Shown: positions 31,309-39,777 of the stretch, in pieces
Layout: each line of letters opens with the position of its first letter
Numbering within the stretch: the first letter of the stretch is position 1
Source: JADFDG01 sp965232985
GTDB lineage: Bacteria > Pseudomonadota > Gammaproteobacteria > Pseudomonadales > JADFDG01
Assembly (NCBI GenBank): GCA_965232985.1
Contig: CBDDRC010000042.1
Coordinates: 310,001-374,000, forward strand
Direction: 5' to 3'
DNA length: 64,000 nt
The notes under the pieces: generated by a model
What the model saw: the letters and a program-made list of their open reading frames with translations, nothing else
What the model was told of the DNA's origin: nothing
Databases searched by the model: none
Made by a program: the position numbers and the translations under genes

Positions 31309-32109
31309 ATGCCCCTGCGCCCCCTGACCGCCGAGCAACGCCAACACTACGACGACCAGGGCTGGCTGCTGCTGCGTGGTCTGTTCAGTGCGGCGGAACT
31401 CGCGCCCTGGCTGCAACGCCTGGACGACATCATCACCGGCAAGGTGCCGAGGCCCGGCACCATGCTGGTCATGAAGGACGTGATGGTCGCCAAGGGCCGG
31501 GTCCAGGCTGCACAACCCCAGCATGCGATTGCCAAACTCCAGGATCTGCAGGACGACGCGGTCTTCAGCACCTATCTGGCCCACGAAAAGCTGCTCGACG
31601 TGGTCGAGAATTTTTGTGGCCCGAACATCAAGACTGTCCACAACATGCTGATCAACAAGCCACCGGGCGTCGACGGTCGCCACCCGCTGCACCAGGATCT
31701 GCTCTATTTCCCGTTCCGCCCGGCTGACCGGATCGTCGCCACCTGGACGGCCATGGAGCGTGTCAATCGCGAAAACGGCTGTCTTGCGGTGATTCCCGGC
31801 TCGCACAAAAACGGACTGCTTGAGCACGGCGACATCGCCGACGGCCATGACATCAACCGGGCCTACTTCGGCGCGAAAAATATCGACCTCGACCAGCGCA
31901 TACACGTCGAGATGGAAGCGGGCGATGTGCTGTTCTTTCACCCCATCCTGTTGCACGGCTCCGGCCGCAACCGCTCGCAGGGCTGTCGCCGGGCGATCTC
32001 CGCCCACTATGCTGCCGGCGATTGCCACTACATTCCCAACGGCGAGCAGATGGCGCAGGTTCGCTACTATCGCCGCGTGCGCGGCCACGACGTGCCAGGA
32101 GGCATCTGA
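31309..32109 (+). CDS. Phytanoyl-CoA dioxygenase family protein
   Basis: A 266-residue Fe(II)/2-oxoglutarate dioxygenase. The iron triad is H128 and D130 in PLHQDLLYFPFRP and H216 in ILLHGSG, with arginine in GCRRAISAHY for 2-oxoglutarate. GCLAVIPGSHKNG is also typical of the PhyH family. It hydroxylates an acyl-CoA or small terpenoid-like substrate; the target is unknown. It lies 2 nt upstream of the GntR regulator gene and is divergent from an esterase, with paired operators in the shared promoter region. Confidence 0.88.
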   Translation: MPLRPLTAEQRQHYDDQGWLLLRGLFSAAELAPWLQRLDDIITGKVPRPGTMLVMKDVMVAKGRVQAAQPQHAIAKLQDLQDDAVFSTYLAHEKLLDVVENFCGPNIKTVHNMLINKPPGVDGRHPLHQDLLYFPFRPADRIVATWTAMERVNRENGCLAVIPGSHKNGLLEHGDIADGHDINRAYFGAKNIDLDQRIHVEMEAGDVLFFHPILLHGSGRNRSQGCRRAISAHYAAGDCHYIPNGEQMAQVRYYRRVRGHDVPGGI

Positions 32110-32111
32110 CC

Positions 32112-32855
32112 ATGGTTGCGAACGCCGCCACCAAGCCGCCGGCAAAGGAATTACGCGCCGCCGATCCGCGCAAGAGCTTGTCGCAAGCACTCTACGAAAC
32201 CTTGCGCGACAAGATCATCGCCGGGAAGTATCCACCGGGCACGCGCCTGCCAGCCGAGCGTGAGCTGGTCGAATTGTATGGCGTGAATCGCGGCGCAGTG
32301 CGCGAAGCCATCAATCGCCTTGCCCAGGCAAAACTGGTCGCCACCGTGCATGGCGGCGGCACCCGGGTGGAAAACTACCTTGCCACCGCCGGCCTCGACC
32401 TGCTCGTCAATCTGGTCGTATCCGGTGACGCTACGCACCGGCGTGCAGCAGTACTCAGCCTGATCCAGATGCGCACGGCGCTGGCCGTCGATGCTGCCCG
32501 GCTTGCCGCACTGCGCCACAACGACATGCAGATCGCCGCCATCCGCGCACTGGCGCAAGAGCTGAACGCGATTGCCGACAACGCCGCCCTGCAGGAGCGC
32601 CTGCTGACAATCTGGGAAGCCGTGGTCGATGCCAGCGGCAACGTTGCCTACCGGCTCGCCTTCAACACCCTGCGCGACAGCTACGTGCTGTTCGGCAAGT
32701 TCATGCACAAGGTGATCCGCGAATCCTTCCACGCGCCGGACTACCGCGTATTCATTGAGGCACTCGGCGCCCGCGATGCAGTGCGCGCCGAGCGCGGAGC
32801 GAGAAGGATCGCCGACAAGGATGCCGCCGTGTTTATCGCACGGTTTTCGCTGTAA
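32112..32855 (+). CDS. GntR-family regulator, FadR-like
   Basis: A 247-residue regulator. The winged helix domain spans about 24-85, with KYPPGTRLPAERELVELYGV and NRGAVREAINRLAQAKLVAT followed by the HGGGTRV wing. The C-terminal helical region has an FCD/FadR-like all-alpha fold that would bind an effector such as an acyl-CoA. ATG at 32112 follows the dioxygenase stop by two bases. It most likely regulates its own operon and the divergent esterase through the paired 20-bp sites. It is not E. coli FadR itself, because the neighbouring genes are not beta-oxidation genes. Confidence 0.85.
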   Translation: MVANAATKPPAKELRAADPRKSLSQALYETLRDKIIAGKYPPGTRLPAERELVELYGVNRGAVREAINRLAQAKLVATVHGGGTRVENYLATAGLDLLVNLVVSGDATHRRAAVLSLIQMRTALAVDAARLAALRHNDMQIAAIRALAQELNAIADNAALQERLLTIWEAVVDASGNVAYRLAFNTLRDSYVLFGKFMHKVIRESFHAPDYRVFIEALGARDAVRAERGARRIADKDAAVFIARFSL

Positions 32856-32912
32856 CCCGGCACACAGTGCCGTCTGACATACCCGATAACAAGAAATACC
32901 GGAGCAGCCATC

Positions 32913-34805
32913 TTGCGAATTTTCCCCCTCATTTGCCTGCTGTTGGCGACCCTCCAGTCGCCAGCAACGCTCGCCGTCGAGTCATTCGGCGAGTCATCCG
33001 GCGTGTCCGACGCCGAACTTGCGCAACTGATCACCGCCATTGCGCGCGACCCGGCAGCAATAAACCGCCAGCACACCGTCCTCCAGCGCCTGTCCGCCGC
33101 GCAGATGGCCCAGGCCATTGAGTCGACCGGCAACTCGCACTTCACCTGGCTGTACCCGATGATCCTGCGCGCCCAAGACTATCCGCAGCTCGCCGGCACA
33201 CCGATCGTACAGTTGTCAGTGCTGGCCGTACGCGACGGCAAACTCATCCCGATTCCTTCCCAGATCGACGAGTTCGATACCCGCGGCCTGATCTACATCC
33301 CCGGCACCGCAACCCCCGGCCCGCTCAATCCCGGCCTGATCAAACGCACGCGCAAGGCCGACGGCGTTGCCGGTCGTTTCGACAACAGCGATGAACTGGT
33401 GTTCATGTACCGCGATGCCGGACTGCGCCAGGCAACGCCGGAAGAGTTGGCCAAGGTCACCGGCAAGGTGCTGGGCATCGTCGAATTGCATCGTGATGGC
33501 CTGGCGGCGCGCTACGCCTACGTCATGCAGGGCCAGCCGCTGCGATCAAGCGCCGACTACGTACGCATCGATCTTCCGCACGGCACTGCCCAAACTTCCG
33601 TTGCCGACATCGCCTGGGATCCGGATTCCATGACGATGCTCAAGCTCATCGCCCCGCGCGTTGGCCCATCGAGCGGCGTCAACATTGTCGACGGTGTTTA
33701 CGGCGAGGTGAGTACCGGCATTCTGCAGAAAAACCTGCGCTTTTCCCTCAACACCAGCGACAACATTCGCGCCCAGCCAGTCGCAGTACGCGATGGCCCG
33801 GTGCGCGCCGTGATCCTGATCAAGCTGCGCATTTTCTATCTGGGCGTGCCGATATTCCACGATTTCATCAACATCGCCCTGTACGAACAGGGTGCGAGTC
33901 TGCTCGCCCGCATCAGTGCCGAAAGCCTCGATGCAGTAAAGTATTTTGTGAACATGATCAAGGATCCGCGTATCGAGGCAAGCATCGATTTCGCCGACAT
34001 GCACGGTGCCGAGGTACGCTGGCATACGATTGACAACTGGCCGGAAAAAGCGATCGTCGATGGCCAGATGAGTTCCGTCGAGAACGCCATGAACACAGCG
34101 CGTTTTCCCGGCGACTGGTTGTGGATGGACAGCAAACGGGGTTGGCAGTTCTTCTTCAGTAATAATTTCGCGTTCGAAGACGACGGCATGATTCAGGCTT
34201 TCCTGGAGGGTATGACCGTCAACATGGTGTACGAAGACGACCCTCATGCAACCCGTGCAGGCGAACGCATACCGGGCGCCGGGCCACGCTTCGGCGTGCG
34301 CACCAGCGGCTTGCCACTGCTGGCCACCAGCCTGCTCACCACGTTGCGCGGCATTGATCTGAGCAAGCTCAAGGGCTTCGAGGATCTCATCGATCAGATG
34401 ATTGTCCTTGAAGACAAGGGCAAACTGGAGCGCCTCAACAAGCACATCAACCTCATTCAGCAGCGCCTGATTCAGGCAGGCAAACTCAACAGCCTGGAGG
34501 ATCTCGCCGAGATGCTGGCGAAAGACGTCGACCGCATGGGGTTCAAGCCCGATGACAAGGCAAAGCTGGTGCGGATCGTACGGCGCGCGACCCTCGAAGG
34601 CGGCAACCTGGATGACTATCACCTCGGTCACGTACTCAAGGCCGCAAAGCGCATTGCTCCGGAAGAGGGCTTCGACCTGAATAACCTGCAGTTCGCACTG
34701 CTCGACAACAGTCTCTGGTTTCCCGACGCGGTCGGCGCGGGTGGCCCGGCAGCATTCGACCGCGAAGTACGCAACCCGCCGACCGCAACGCTGCTGCCGC
34801 ACTGA
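32913..34805 (+). CDS. Large exported protein of unknown function
   Basis: A 630-residue protein with a signal peptide (IFPLICLLLATLQSPATLAV, cleavage near residue 21). It starts with TTG at 32913, preceded by CCGGAGCAG. There is no membrane segment beyond the signal. The middle has beta-rich stretches (VSVLAVRDGKLIPIPSQIDE type and GVNIVDGVYGEVSTGILQKN) and the C-terminal 150 residues are helical and charged (LERLNKHINLIQQRLIQAGK). I recognise no family. It lies between the GntR operon and sodB, and might have its own promoter. Confidence 0.65.
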   Translation: MRIFPLICLLLATLQSPATLAVESFGESSGVSDAELAQLITAIARDPAAINRQHTVLQRLSAAQMAQAIESTGNSHFTWLYPMILRAQDYPQLAGTPIVQLSVLAVRDGKLIPIPSQIDEFDTRGLIYIPGTATPGPLNPGLIKRTRKADGVAGRFDNSDELVFMYRDAGLRQATPEELAKVTGKVLGIVELHRDGLAARYAYVMQGQPLRSSADYVRIDLPHGTAQTSVADIAWDPDSMTMLKLIAPRVGPSSGVNIVDGVYGEVSTGILQKNLRFSLNTSDNIRAQPVAVRDGPVRAVILIKLRIFYLGVPIFHDFINIALYEQGASLLARISAESLDAVKYFVNMIKDPRIEASIDFADMHGAEVRWHTIDNWPEKAIVDGQMSSVENAMNTARFPGDWLWMDSKRGWQFFFSNNFAFEDDGMIQAFLEGMTVNMVYEDDPHATRAGERIPGAGPRFGVRTSGLPLLATSLLTTLRGIDLSKLKGFEDLIDQMIVLEDKGKLERLNKHINLIQQRLIQAGKLNSLEDLAEMLAKDVDRMGFKPDDKAKLVRIVRRATLEGGNLDDYHLGHVLKAAKRIAPEEGFDLNNLQFALLDNSLWFPDAVGAGGPAAFDREVRNPPTATLLPH

Positions 34806-34910
34806 CAGCGTGGCATTACTGCCCGCCCGCAAGCCAACGGCAGCAGACGCAACGGCCTTACTCCAAGCGGGGGTATTGCTGGCCGGACGCCGCGCATCGG
34901 TGTTGTGGCC

Positions 34911-34938
34911 TTGAATTTCCCGCCGGGCCAACGATACT
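34911..34938 (+). promoter_or_regulatory. Sigma-70-like promoter candidate for sodB
   Basis: TTGAAT (34911-34916) and GATACT (34933-34938) are separated by 16 nt and lie 32 nt before the sodB start codon. The hexamers match the consensus at 4 positions each. CCGGAG precedes the ATG as ribosome-binding site. Confidence 0.4.
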
Positions 34939-34969
34939 CAGCTCCCGCCCCTTACCCGGAGAATGAAAC

Positions 34970-35548
34970 ATGGCCTTCGAACTGCCACCACTGCCTTATG
35001 CCAAAGACGCTCTCGCCCCGTTCATCAGCGCCGAAACCATCGACTTTCACTATGGCAAACACCACCAGGCCTATGTCACCAACCTGAACAACCTGGTGAA
35101 AGGCACCGAGCATGAAAACAAAACGCTCGAACAGATCATCACCTCTGCCAGCGGCGGCATTTTCAATAACGCCGCGCAAATCTGGAACCACACGTTCTAC
35201 TGGAACGGCCTGAAGCCGGCCGGTAGCAGCGAACCAACCGGTGCGCTGGCCGCTGCCATCAACAAGTCGTTCGGCTCCTTTGCCGCGTTCAAGGAAAAAT
35301 TCTCGGCAAGCGCCGTCGGCAACTTCGGTTCCGGCTGGACCTGGCTGGTGAAGAACAAGGACGGCAGCGTTGAGATCGTCAATACCAGCAATGCCGGCTG
35401 CCCGCTTACCGAAGGCAAGAAGCCACTGCTGACTGTTGATGTCTGGGAACACGCCTACTACATCGATTTCCGCAACCTGCGTGCAAAGTACGTCGAGACA
35501 TTCTGGAACCATGTGAACTGGGATTTTGTGGCAAAGCAATTCGCCTGA
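34970..35548 (+). CDS. sodB: Superoxide dismutase, iron type
   Basis: A 192-residue cytoplasmic enzyme that dismutates superoxide to peroxide and oxygen. The metal ligands are visible in ETIDFHYGKHHQAYV (His), AAQIWNHTFYWNGL (His), and DVWEHAYYIDFRN (Asp and His). AQ-W at the sequence AAQIWNHTF and the FNNAAQ segment are characteristic of Fe-type SodB rather than Mn-type SodA. Length matches E. coli SodB (193). It has its own promoter candidate and ends at a strong terminator shared with the convergent sensor kinase gene. Confidence 0.94.
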   Translation: MAFELPPLPYAKDALAPFISAETIDFHYGKHHQAYVTNLNNLVKGTEHENKTLEQIITSASGGIFNNAAQIWNHTFYWNGLKPAGSSEPTGALAAAINKSFGSFAAFKEKFSASAVGNFGSGWTWLVKNKDGSVEIVNTSNAGCPLTEGKKPLLTVDVWEHAYYIDFRNLRAKYVETFWNHVNWDFVAKQFA

Positions 35549-35565
35549 CCGGTTTCCTGCGCAAG

Positions 35566-35602
35566 AAAAAAGAAAAGGCCGCGATGCGGCCTTTTCTTTT
35601 TT
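35566..35602. terminator. Bidirectional intrinsic terminator between sodB and the kinase gene
   Basis: A perfect 17-bp inverted repeat, AAAAAAGAAAAGGCCGC (35566-35582) and its complement (35586-35602), surrounds a 3-nt loop GAT. The GC core is flanked by A-rich and T-rich arms on both strands, so it can terminate transcripts arriving from either side. Confidence 0.95.
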
Positions 35603-35609
35603 GCCGTAC

Positions 35610-37769
35610 TTAGGGTGCCGCTGCTCGTTCTTCCACCGCCGCGCGCACGGCAGTGAGCAGCTTCTCCGTTTCGATCGGCTTGGCGAACATGGCGCGGATG
35701 TTGTGATCGCCAAAATCACTGATGTTTATCTCAGCGCCGTAACCGGACACCAGCAGCAACGGCAGCTTTGGATCAATGACGTGCATGGCACGGGCAAGGT
35801 TGACGCCATCCATTTCCGGCATCGAGTAATCGGTAATCACCAGTTGCAGTTCGCCCGGGTGGGCGCGGGCGATCCGCAACGCCTCATTGGCGCTGGTTAC
35901 CGCCCGCGCGCGATAACCATGGCTGTGCAACCACTCGGCAATGAACGAGCCGGCACCCACATCGTCATCAACCACCAGTACCGGCGCAATGCCACGCTCG
36001 CCGCCGGCAATCGGCACGGGTTCTTCCGCCAGCGGCAGGTAAAGCGTAAATGTCGTCCCGCGATCGGCCTCCGAGGCAACGGTCACATGACCGCCGTACT
36101 CGTGCATCAGCCGCTTCACCATCGCCAACCCCAGCCCGGTACCACGGCCTTCGCCTTTGGTGGTAAAAAAAGGTTCGAACAGCTGCTGGCGTACATCCGC
36201 AGCGATACCGGTACCGGTATCGGCAAGCCGGATCATTGCGTAGCTGCCGGAAAACGCGTGGTGGCAGGCGTCACAGAAGCATTCCTTCACTTCCGCAACA
36301 TCGGTGCTGACATGCAGCAGGCCCTGCCCACCCATGGCGTCGGACGCGTTGAGCGCGAGATTGAGGATCACCTGGTCCAGCTGGTCAGCATCAAACAGGG
36401 ATGTCAGGGTCGACAATGACAGGCTGCTCTCGACTTCCATCGACGAAGGCAACACGGCGCGCAGAAATTCAAGCGTGCCCATAAGCTGCTCGCCCAGATC
36501 GATACGGGTCACGGCAGCCGGCGAAGCCGCACCAAACTTCATCATCTGCTTGACCAGCAACCGCGAGCGGCGGATGGCATCGTCGATGCGTTCCAGGCAA
36601 GCACTGAGCATCTGCGGATCTCGATGCGAATACTCACGCGCCAGGGCGGTATAGCCGGACACTGCCGTGATGATGTTGTTGAAATCGTGGGCAATGCCGG
36701 CAGTGATGTGGCCAACCGCTTCCATCTTCTGCGCCTGAATCAGCTCCGCCTCAAGCTGCTTGCGCTCGATGGCATCGTTGCGACGACCATGATTACTCAA
36801 CGCCCCGGCAAACTGATCGGCAAGCTCCGCAGCAAACGCGACTTCCTCGACACTCCACTGCCGGCGCTGGCGCACCGACTCAAGACAGATCACACCACGC
36901 ACCTGGCCGGCCACACGTACCGGCGCATCAAGTATCGAAATAATGTCATGGCGAGACAGATAGCCGGTGGCGAATTCACTGGTGCGCGGATCGGTATTGG
37001 CGTCGGTTGCCGCAATCGCCCGCTCAACGCGCAACGCGTCGAAATAGCGCGGATGGTCACTCGCCGTGATACTGGTATTGGCCGTATGGCGACGCGCCGT
37101 GCGTTCGTAAAGATCGGCAGTGGTGAGCGTCCGGCCATTTTCGGCCAGCAGCCACAGGCTCACGCGTTCCACTAGCAAGAGGTTGGCGGCAACCTCGTTG
37201 ATCATCTGCGCTGCCTCGCCCAAGCGACCTTCAATGACAGCCGACGACGTGGCGATGCGCACCAGCTCCTGCTGCTCGCGCCTGCGCAACTCGTCCTGTT
37301 CGTGCTGGCGTTGTTCGTAGATCTTGCGCTGGGTGATATCAACGATGACACCCTCGCGCACGGCAAGACCGTGTTCGTCGGTACGCAAACGCCCGCGATC
37401 ATAGACCCAGCGGGTTTCGCCCAGTCGCGTCAGCAGGCGGTACTCGACCGCATAACTGCCGTCACCGCGTTTTGCTTCGTCGATACTCCGCTCAATGAGG
37501 CGCTGATCTTCCGATGCCACCAGTGCGTCCAGCGATGCGAGCCCGGCGTCGAATTGCTCGGTAGTGAAGCCGGTCAGATCCACCACCGCACCGGCGACAA
37601 ATACCGCACCCTGGCCATCAGCCGAGCGGCGGTAATACAGACCCGGCAGATGGGCCGGATCAAGCTCCAGCCGAGGATTGCCCGGTTCGGGTAGCTGGCG
37701 GCGCAGCCAGCCGAAGACCGCAAAGCCGACGAGCGCCAGTACACCGATTGCGGCAACAAGTTCCATCAT
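35610..37769 (-). CDS. Hybrid sensor histidine kinase with PAS, GAF and receiver domains
   Basis: A 719-residue protein. One N-terminal membrane helix (residues 4-22) is followed by a PAS-like domain (about 40-150), a GAF-like domain (about 175-325), HisKA with the phospho-acceptor His361 in GIAHDFNN, a HATPase domain (N-box QVILNLALNASDAM, G1 DTGTGI, FEPFFTTK, GRGTGLGLAM), and a C-terminal receiver with phospho-acceptor Asp647 in ITDYSMPEMDG. The ATPase domain contains an odd CFCDACHH insertion (497-504). There is no separate DNA-binding regulator nearby, so the output partner is unknown. The stop is 8 nt from the shared terminator. Confidence 0.9.
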   Translation of the reverse strand: MMELVAAIGVLALVGFAVFGWLRRQLPEPGNPRLELDPAHLPGLYYRRSADGQGAVFVAGAVVDLTGFTTEQFDAGLASLDALVASEDQRLIERSIDEAKRGDGSYAVEYRLLTRLGETRWVYDRGRLRTDEHGLAVREGVIVDITQRKIYEQRQHEQDELRRREQQELVRIATSSAVIEGRLGEAAQMINEVAANLLLVERVSLWLLAENGRTLTTADLYERTARRHTANTSITASDHPRYFDALRVERAIAATDANTDPRTSEFATGYLSRHDIISILDAPVRVAGQVRGVICLESVRQRRQWSVEEVAFAAELADQFAGALSNHGRRNDAIERKQLEAELIQAQKMEAVGHITAGIAHDFNNIITAVSGYTALAREYSHRDPQMLSACLERIDDAIRRSRLLVKQMMKFGAASPAAVTRIDLGEQLMGTLEFLRAVLPSSMEVESSLSLSTLTSLFDADQLDQVILNLALNASDAMGGQGLLHVSTDVAEVKECFCDACHHAFSGSYAMIRLADTGTGIAADVRQQLFEPFFTTKGEGRGTGLGLAMVKRLMHEYGGHVTVASEADRGTTFTLYLPLAEEPVPIAGGERGIAPVLVVDDDVGAGSFIAEWLHSHGYRARAVTSANEALRIARAHPGELQLVITDYSMPEMDGVNLARAMHVIDPKLPLLLVSGYGAEINISDFGDHNIRAMFAKPIETEKLLTAVRAAVEERAAAP

Positions 37770-38010
37770 GGCGACAATCCTTAGGCTCCCGTAGTCGTCA
37801 TCGGGACTGTGCTGACTGTATGTGAATTAAAGAAAGCCTGACGACAAAGTAAAGTACAACCTTCGGCAGTATATCGGGTTTGCCGGCGTGTAAATCCGGT
37901 TACAAAAGGACTGCAAAACCCCGTCGGATCGCTCGGCTGCTCTTGCCTATGATGGGAGGGATTACCGATTGCCGTCGTATCTCGGTCCTGCCAGGGAAAG
38001 CTGCCGCCCG

Positions 38011-38748
38011 ATGAATACCCTGCCCTATGCGCCCTGGCGATGGCTGGTCGCCGTACCCGTCATCGCCCTTGCAACACTCCTGTGCGGGTCGCTGTGCCTG
38101 CTGCTGCTCGCCGTGTTGCCACGACGCCGCGTCAACCGCCTGGTGCCGATGTGGTGGGCGCGCATCAATCTCGCCGTCATTCCCGCTACCGTCACTGTCC
38201 ACGGCAGCGAACACATTGAGCCGGGCCAGTCGTATATTGTCGTCGCCAACCATCTCAGCCACATCGACATTCTCGCCCTGCATGCCCGCCTCGACCTCGA
38301 CCTGCGCTGGGTCATGAAAGAGGAGCTGCGCAAGGTGCCCGTGGTTGGCATCAGCTCTGCCGGGCTCGGGCATATTTTTATCAATCGCAGCAGTCACGAC
38401 GAAGCGGTGCGCGCACTCAGCGAAGCGAAGGCTCGGCTGGTCGCCGATGGCGCGTCGGTGATGTTCTTTCCGGAGGGCACCCGCAGCGTCGACGGCCTGC
38501 TGCACGAATTCAAGAAAGGCGCTTTCGTGATGGCCCGGGAAATGCACCTGCCGATCCTGCCAATTACCCTGCGCGGCACCGACGCCGTACTGCCGGCCAA
38601 GACCCTGGCCCTGCTCCCCGGTCGCACCGAGATCATCATTCACCGCCCGATTGCGCTCAGCCAGGTGACCGCCAGGACGGCGGACGAACTGATGGCCGAC
38701 GCCCGCGCCGTGATCGCCGCCGCCCTGCCCGCCGACCGCGTCGCCTGA
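38011..38748 (+). CDS. 1-acyl-sn-glycerol-3-phosphate acyltransferase family (PlsC)
   Basis: A 245-residue membrane-bound acyltransferase with an N-terminal hydrophobic region (LVAVPVIALATLLCGSLCLL). Motif I is NHLSHIDILAL with H81 and D86 (H-x4-D); motif III is FFPEGTRS at 152-159. It probably transfers an acyl chain to lysophosphatidate in phospholipid synthesis. ATG at 38011 is preferred; an earlier start at 37969 adds a non-conserved stretch. A START-domain protein and a CoA transferase follow on the same strand, so it begins a lipid-related group. It could be a second PlsC beside the essential copy. Confidence 0.88.
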   Translation: MNTLPYAPWRWLVAVPVIALATLLCGSLCLLLLAVLPRRRVNRLVPMWWARINLAVIPATVTVHGSEHIEPGQSYIVVANHLSHIDILALHARLDLDLRWVMKEELRKVPVVGISSAGLGHIFINRSSHDEAVRALSEAKARLVADGASVMFFPEGTRSVDGLLHEFKKGAFVMAREMHLPILPITLRGTDAVLPAKTLALLPGRTEIIIHRPIALSQVTARTADELMADARAVIAAALPADRVA

Positions 38749-38828
38749 AGCACCGCCTGTCCCGGATCGCGTGCCGGTGACAGGTACTGCTGTGCTATGT
38801 TCGCGTTTTGCGTTGTCGGGGATTCTCC

Positions 38829-39542
38829 ATGCATCGTTTCTTCGCCTTCCTTGCCCGTATTTCGCTGTTGCTGCTGCTTGCCGCTGGTGCGGCGGCCGAC
38901 ACGAACGACGGTTGGGTGCTTGCCGCCAAGGCCAGGTCACCGGAAGATATTTCGCTGTGGACCCGTAGCATCGCCGGTGCCGAACTCAAGGCCTTCCGCG
39001 GCGTGACGCACAGCGATGCGCCGATCGAGAATCTGATCGCGCTGCTGTATGACACCGCAGCGACGCCGGAGTGGTTGTTCCGCTGCCAGGAAGCCGCCAT
39101 CGTCGGCGAGGAGACCAACGGCGATTTTTATCTGCACCTGAAGATCAAGGGCATCTGGCCGCTCGATGACCGGGACGCCATCATCCGTATTCGCCCATTT
39201 TTCGACAGGCAGACTGGTGAAATCCTGATGACCGGGACGGCAGCGCCAGATTACCTCCCACCCTTGCCAAACTATGTGCGGATCCCGGCGATCGCTTCGA
39301 CCTGGCGGCTGACGCCGACGCCGCAAGGCCTGGTACGCATCGAGTGGGAAGGGCACGTTGATCCGGCCGGCAACGTGCCGCGCTGGCTCGCCAACAGCAT
39401 GGCGACGCTGGTTCCACGCCACACACTGCGCAACTTCCGCAATCTGATGGATGAACCCGCCCGCCGCAGCCCGACGCAACAGGCCGCCGGGGCCGCAATT
39501 ATCGAACATATCCGCAGCAACAACAGGCCCGGCAAGCCGTAA
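38829..39542 (+). CDS. Exported START-domain protein
   Basis: A 237-residue protein with signal peptide HRFFAFLARISLLLLLAAGA, cut near residue 24. The remainder (DGWVLAAKARSPEDISLWTR, AFRGVTHSDAPIENLIALLY, then ETNGDFYLHLKIKGIWPLDD) fits the START/SRPBCC lipid-binding fold found in many gammaproteobacterial periplasmic proteins. The ATG at 38829 starts the signal peptide; an upstream ATG at 38808 adds seven residues without a site. It may carry or sense a lipid in the periplasm, next to PlsC and CoA transferase genes. Confidence 0.82.
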   Translation: MHRFFAFLARISLLLLLAAGAAADTNDGWVLAAKARSPEDISLWTRSIAGAELKAFRGVTHSDAPIENLIALLYDTAATPEWLFRCQEAAIVGEETNGDFYLHLKIKGIWPLDDRDAIIRIRPFFDRQTGEILMTGTAAPDYLPPLPNYVRIPAIASTWRLTPTPQGLVRIEWEGHVDPAGNVPRWLANSMATLVPRHTLRNFRNLMDEPARRSPTQQAAGAAIIEHIRSNNRPGKP

Positions 39543-39566
39543 CAGCAAGCAACTGGCGAGATACCC

Positions 39567-39767
39567 ATGACCGAAGCAGAATTTGCCGAACTGTCCGTCA
39601 AGTTCCTGGTCGGTGGCTTGATCATTTTCATGGGGTTCATCATGTGGGATCTGGCGAAAAAATCCGGTGCCGGCAAGCTTGGCACTTTCATTATTTTCCT
39701 CGTCCTCGGTTTCTGCATCGCCGCCTTCCTGATCAAGGAAGTGCTGATCGTCATCCTCGAAAAATAG
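39567..39767 (+). CDS. DUF2788 small membrane protein
   Basis: A 66-residue protein with two hydrophobic helices (FLVGGLIIFMGFIMWDLAKK and FIIFLVLGFCIAAFLIKEVL) joined by a short basic loop SGAGKLGT. The acidic TEAEFAELSVKF start and the overall pattern match DUF2788. Function is unknown. It is tightly placed between the START gene (24 nt) and the CoA transferase (10 nt). Confidence 0.85.
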   Translation: MTEAEFAELSVKFLVGGLIIFMGFIMWDLAKKSGAGKLGTFIIFLVLGFCIAAFLIKEVLIVILEK

Positions 39768-39777
39768 CTCAGCCAGG

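Noticed and set aside
33546..34931. Long reverse open frame opposite the 630-residue exported protein
   Set aside because: It is 461 codons long, but it has no ribosome-binding site or recognisable motif and mirrors codon bias of the forward gene, which has a signal peptide. It is a GC-rich shadow.
36246..36282. Haem c binding site (CDACH) in the hybrid kinase
   Set aside because: The motif matches CxxCH, but it lies in the cytoplasmic ATP-binding domain with no export route, so covalent haem c is very unlikely.
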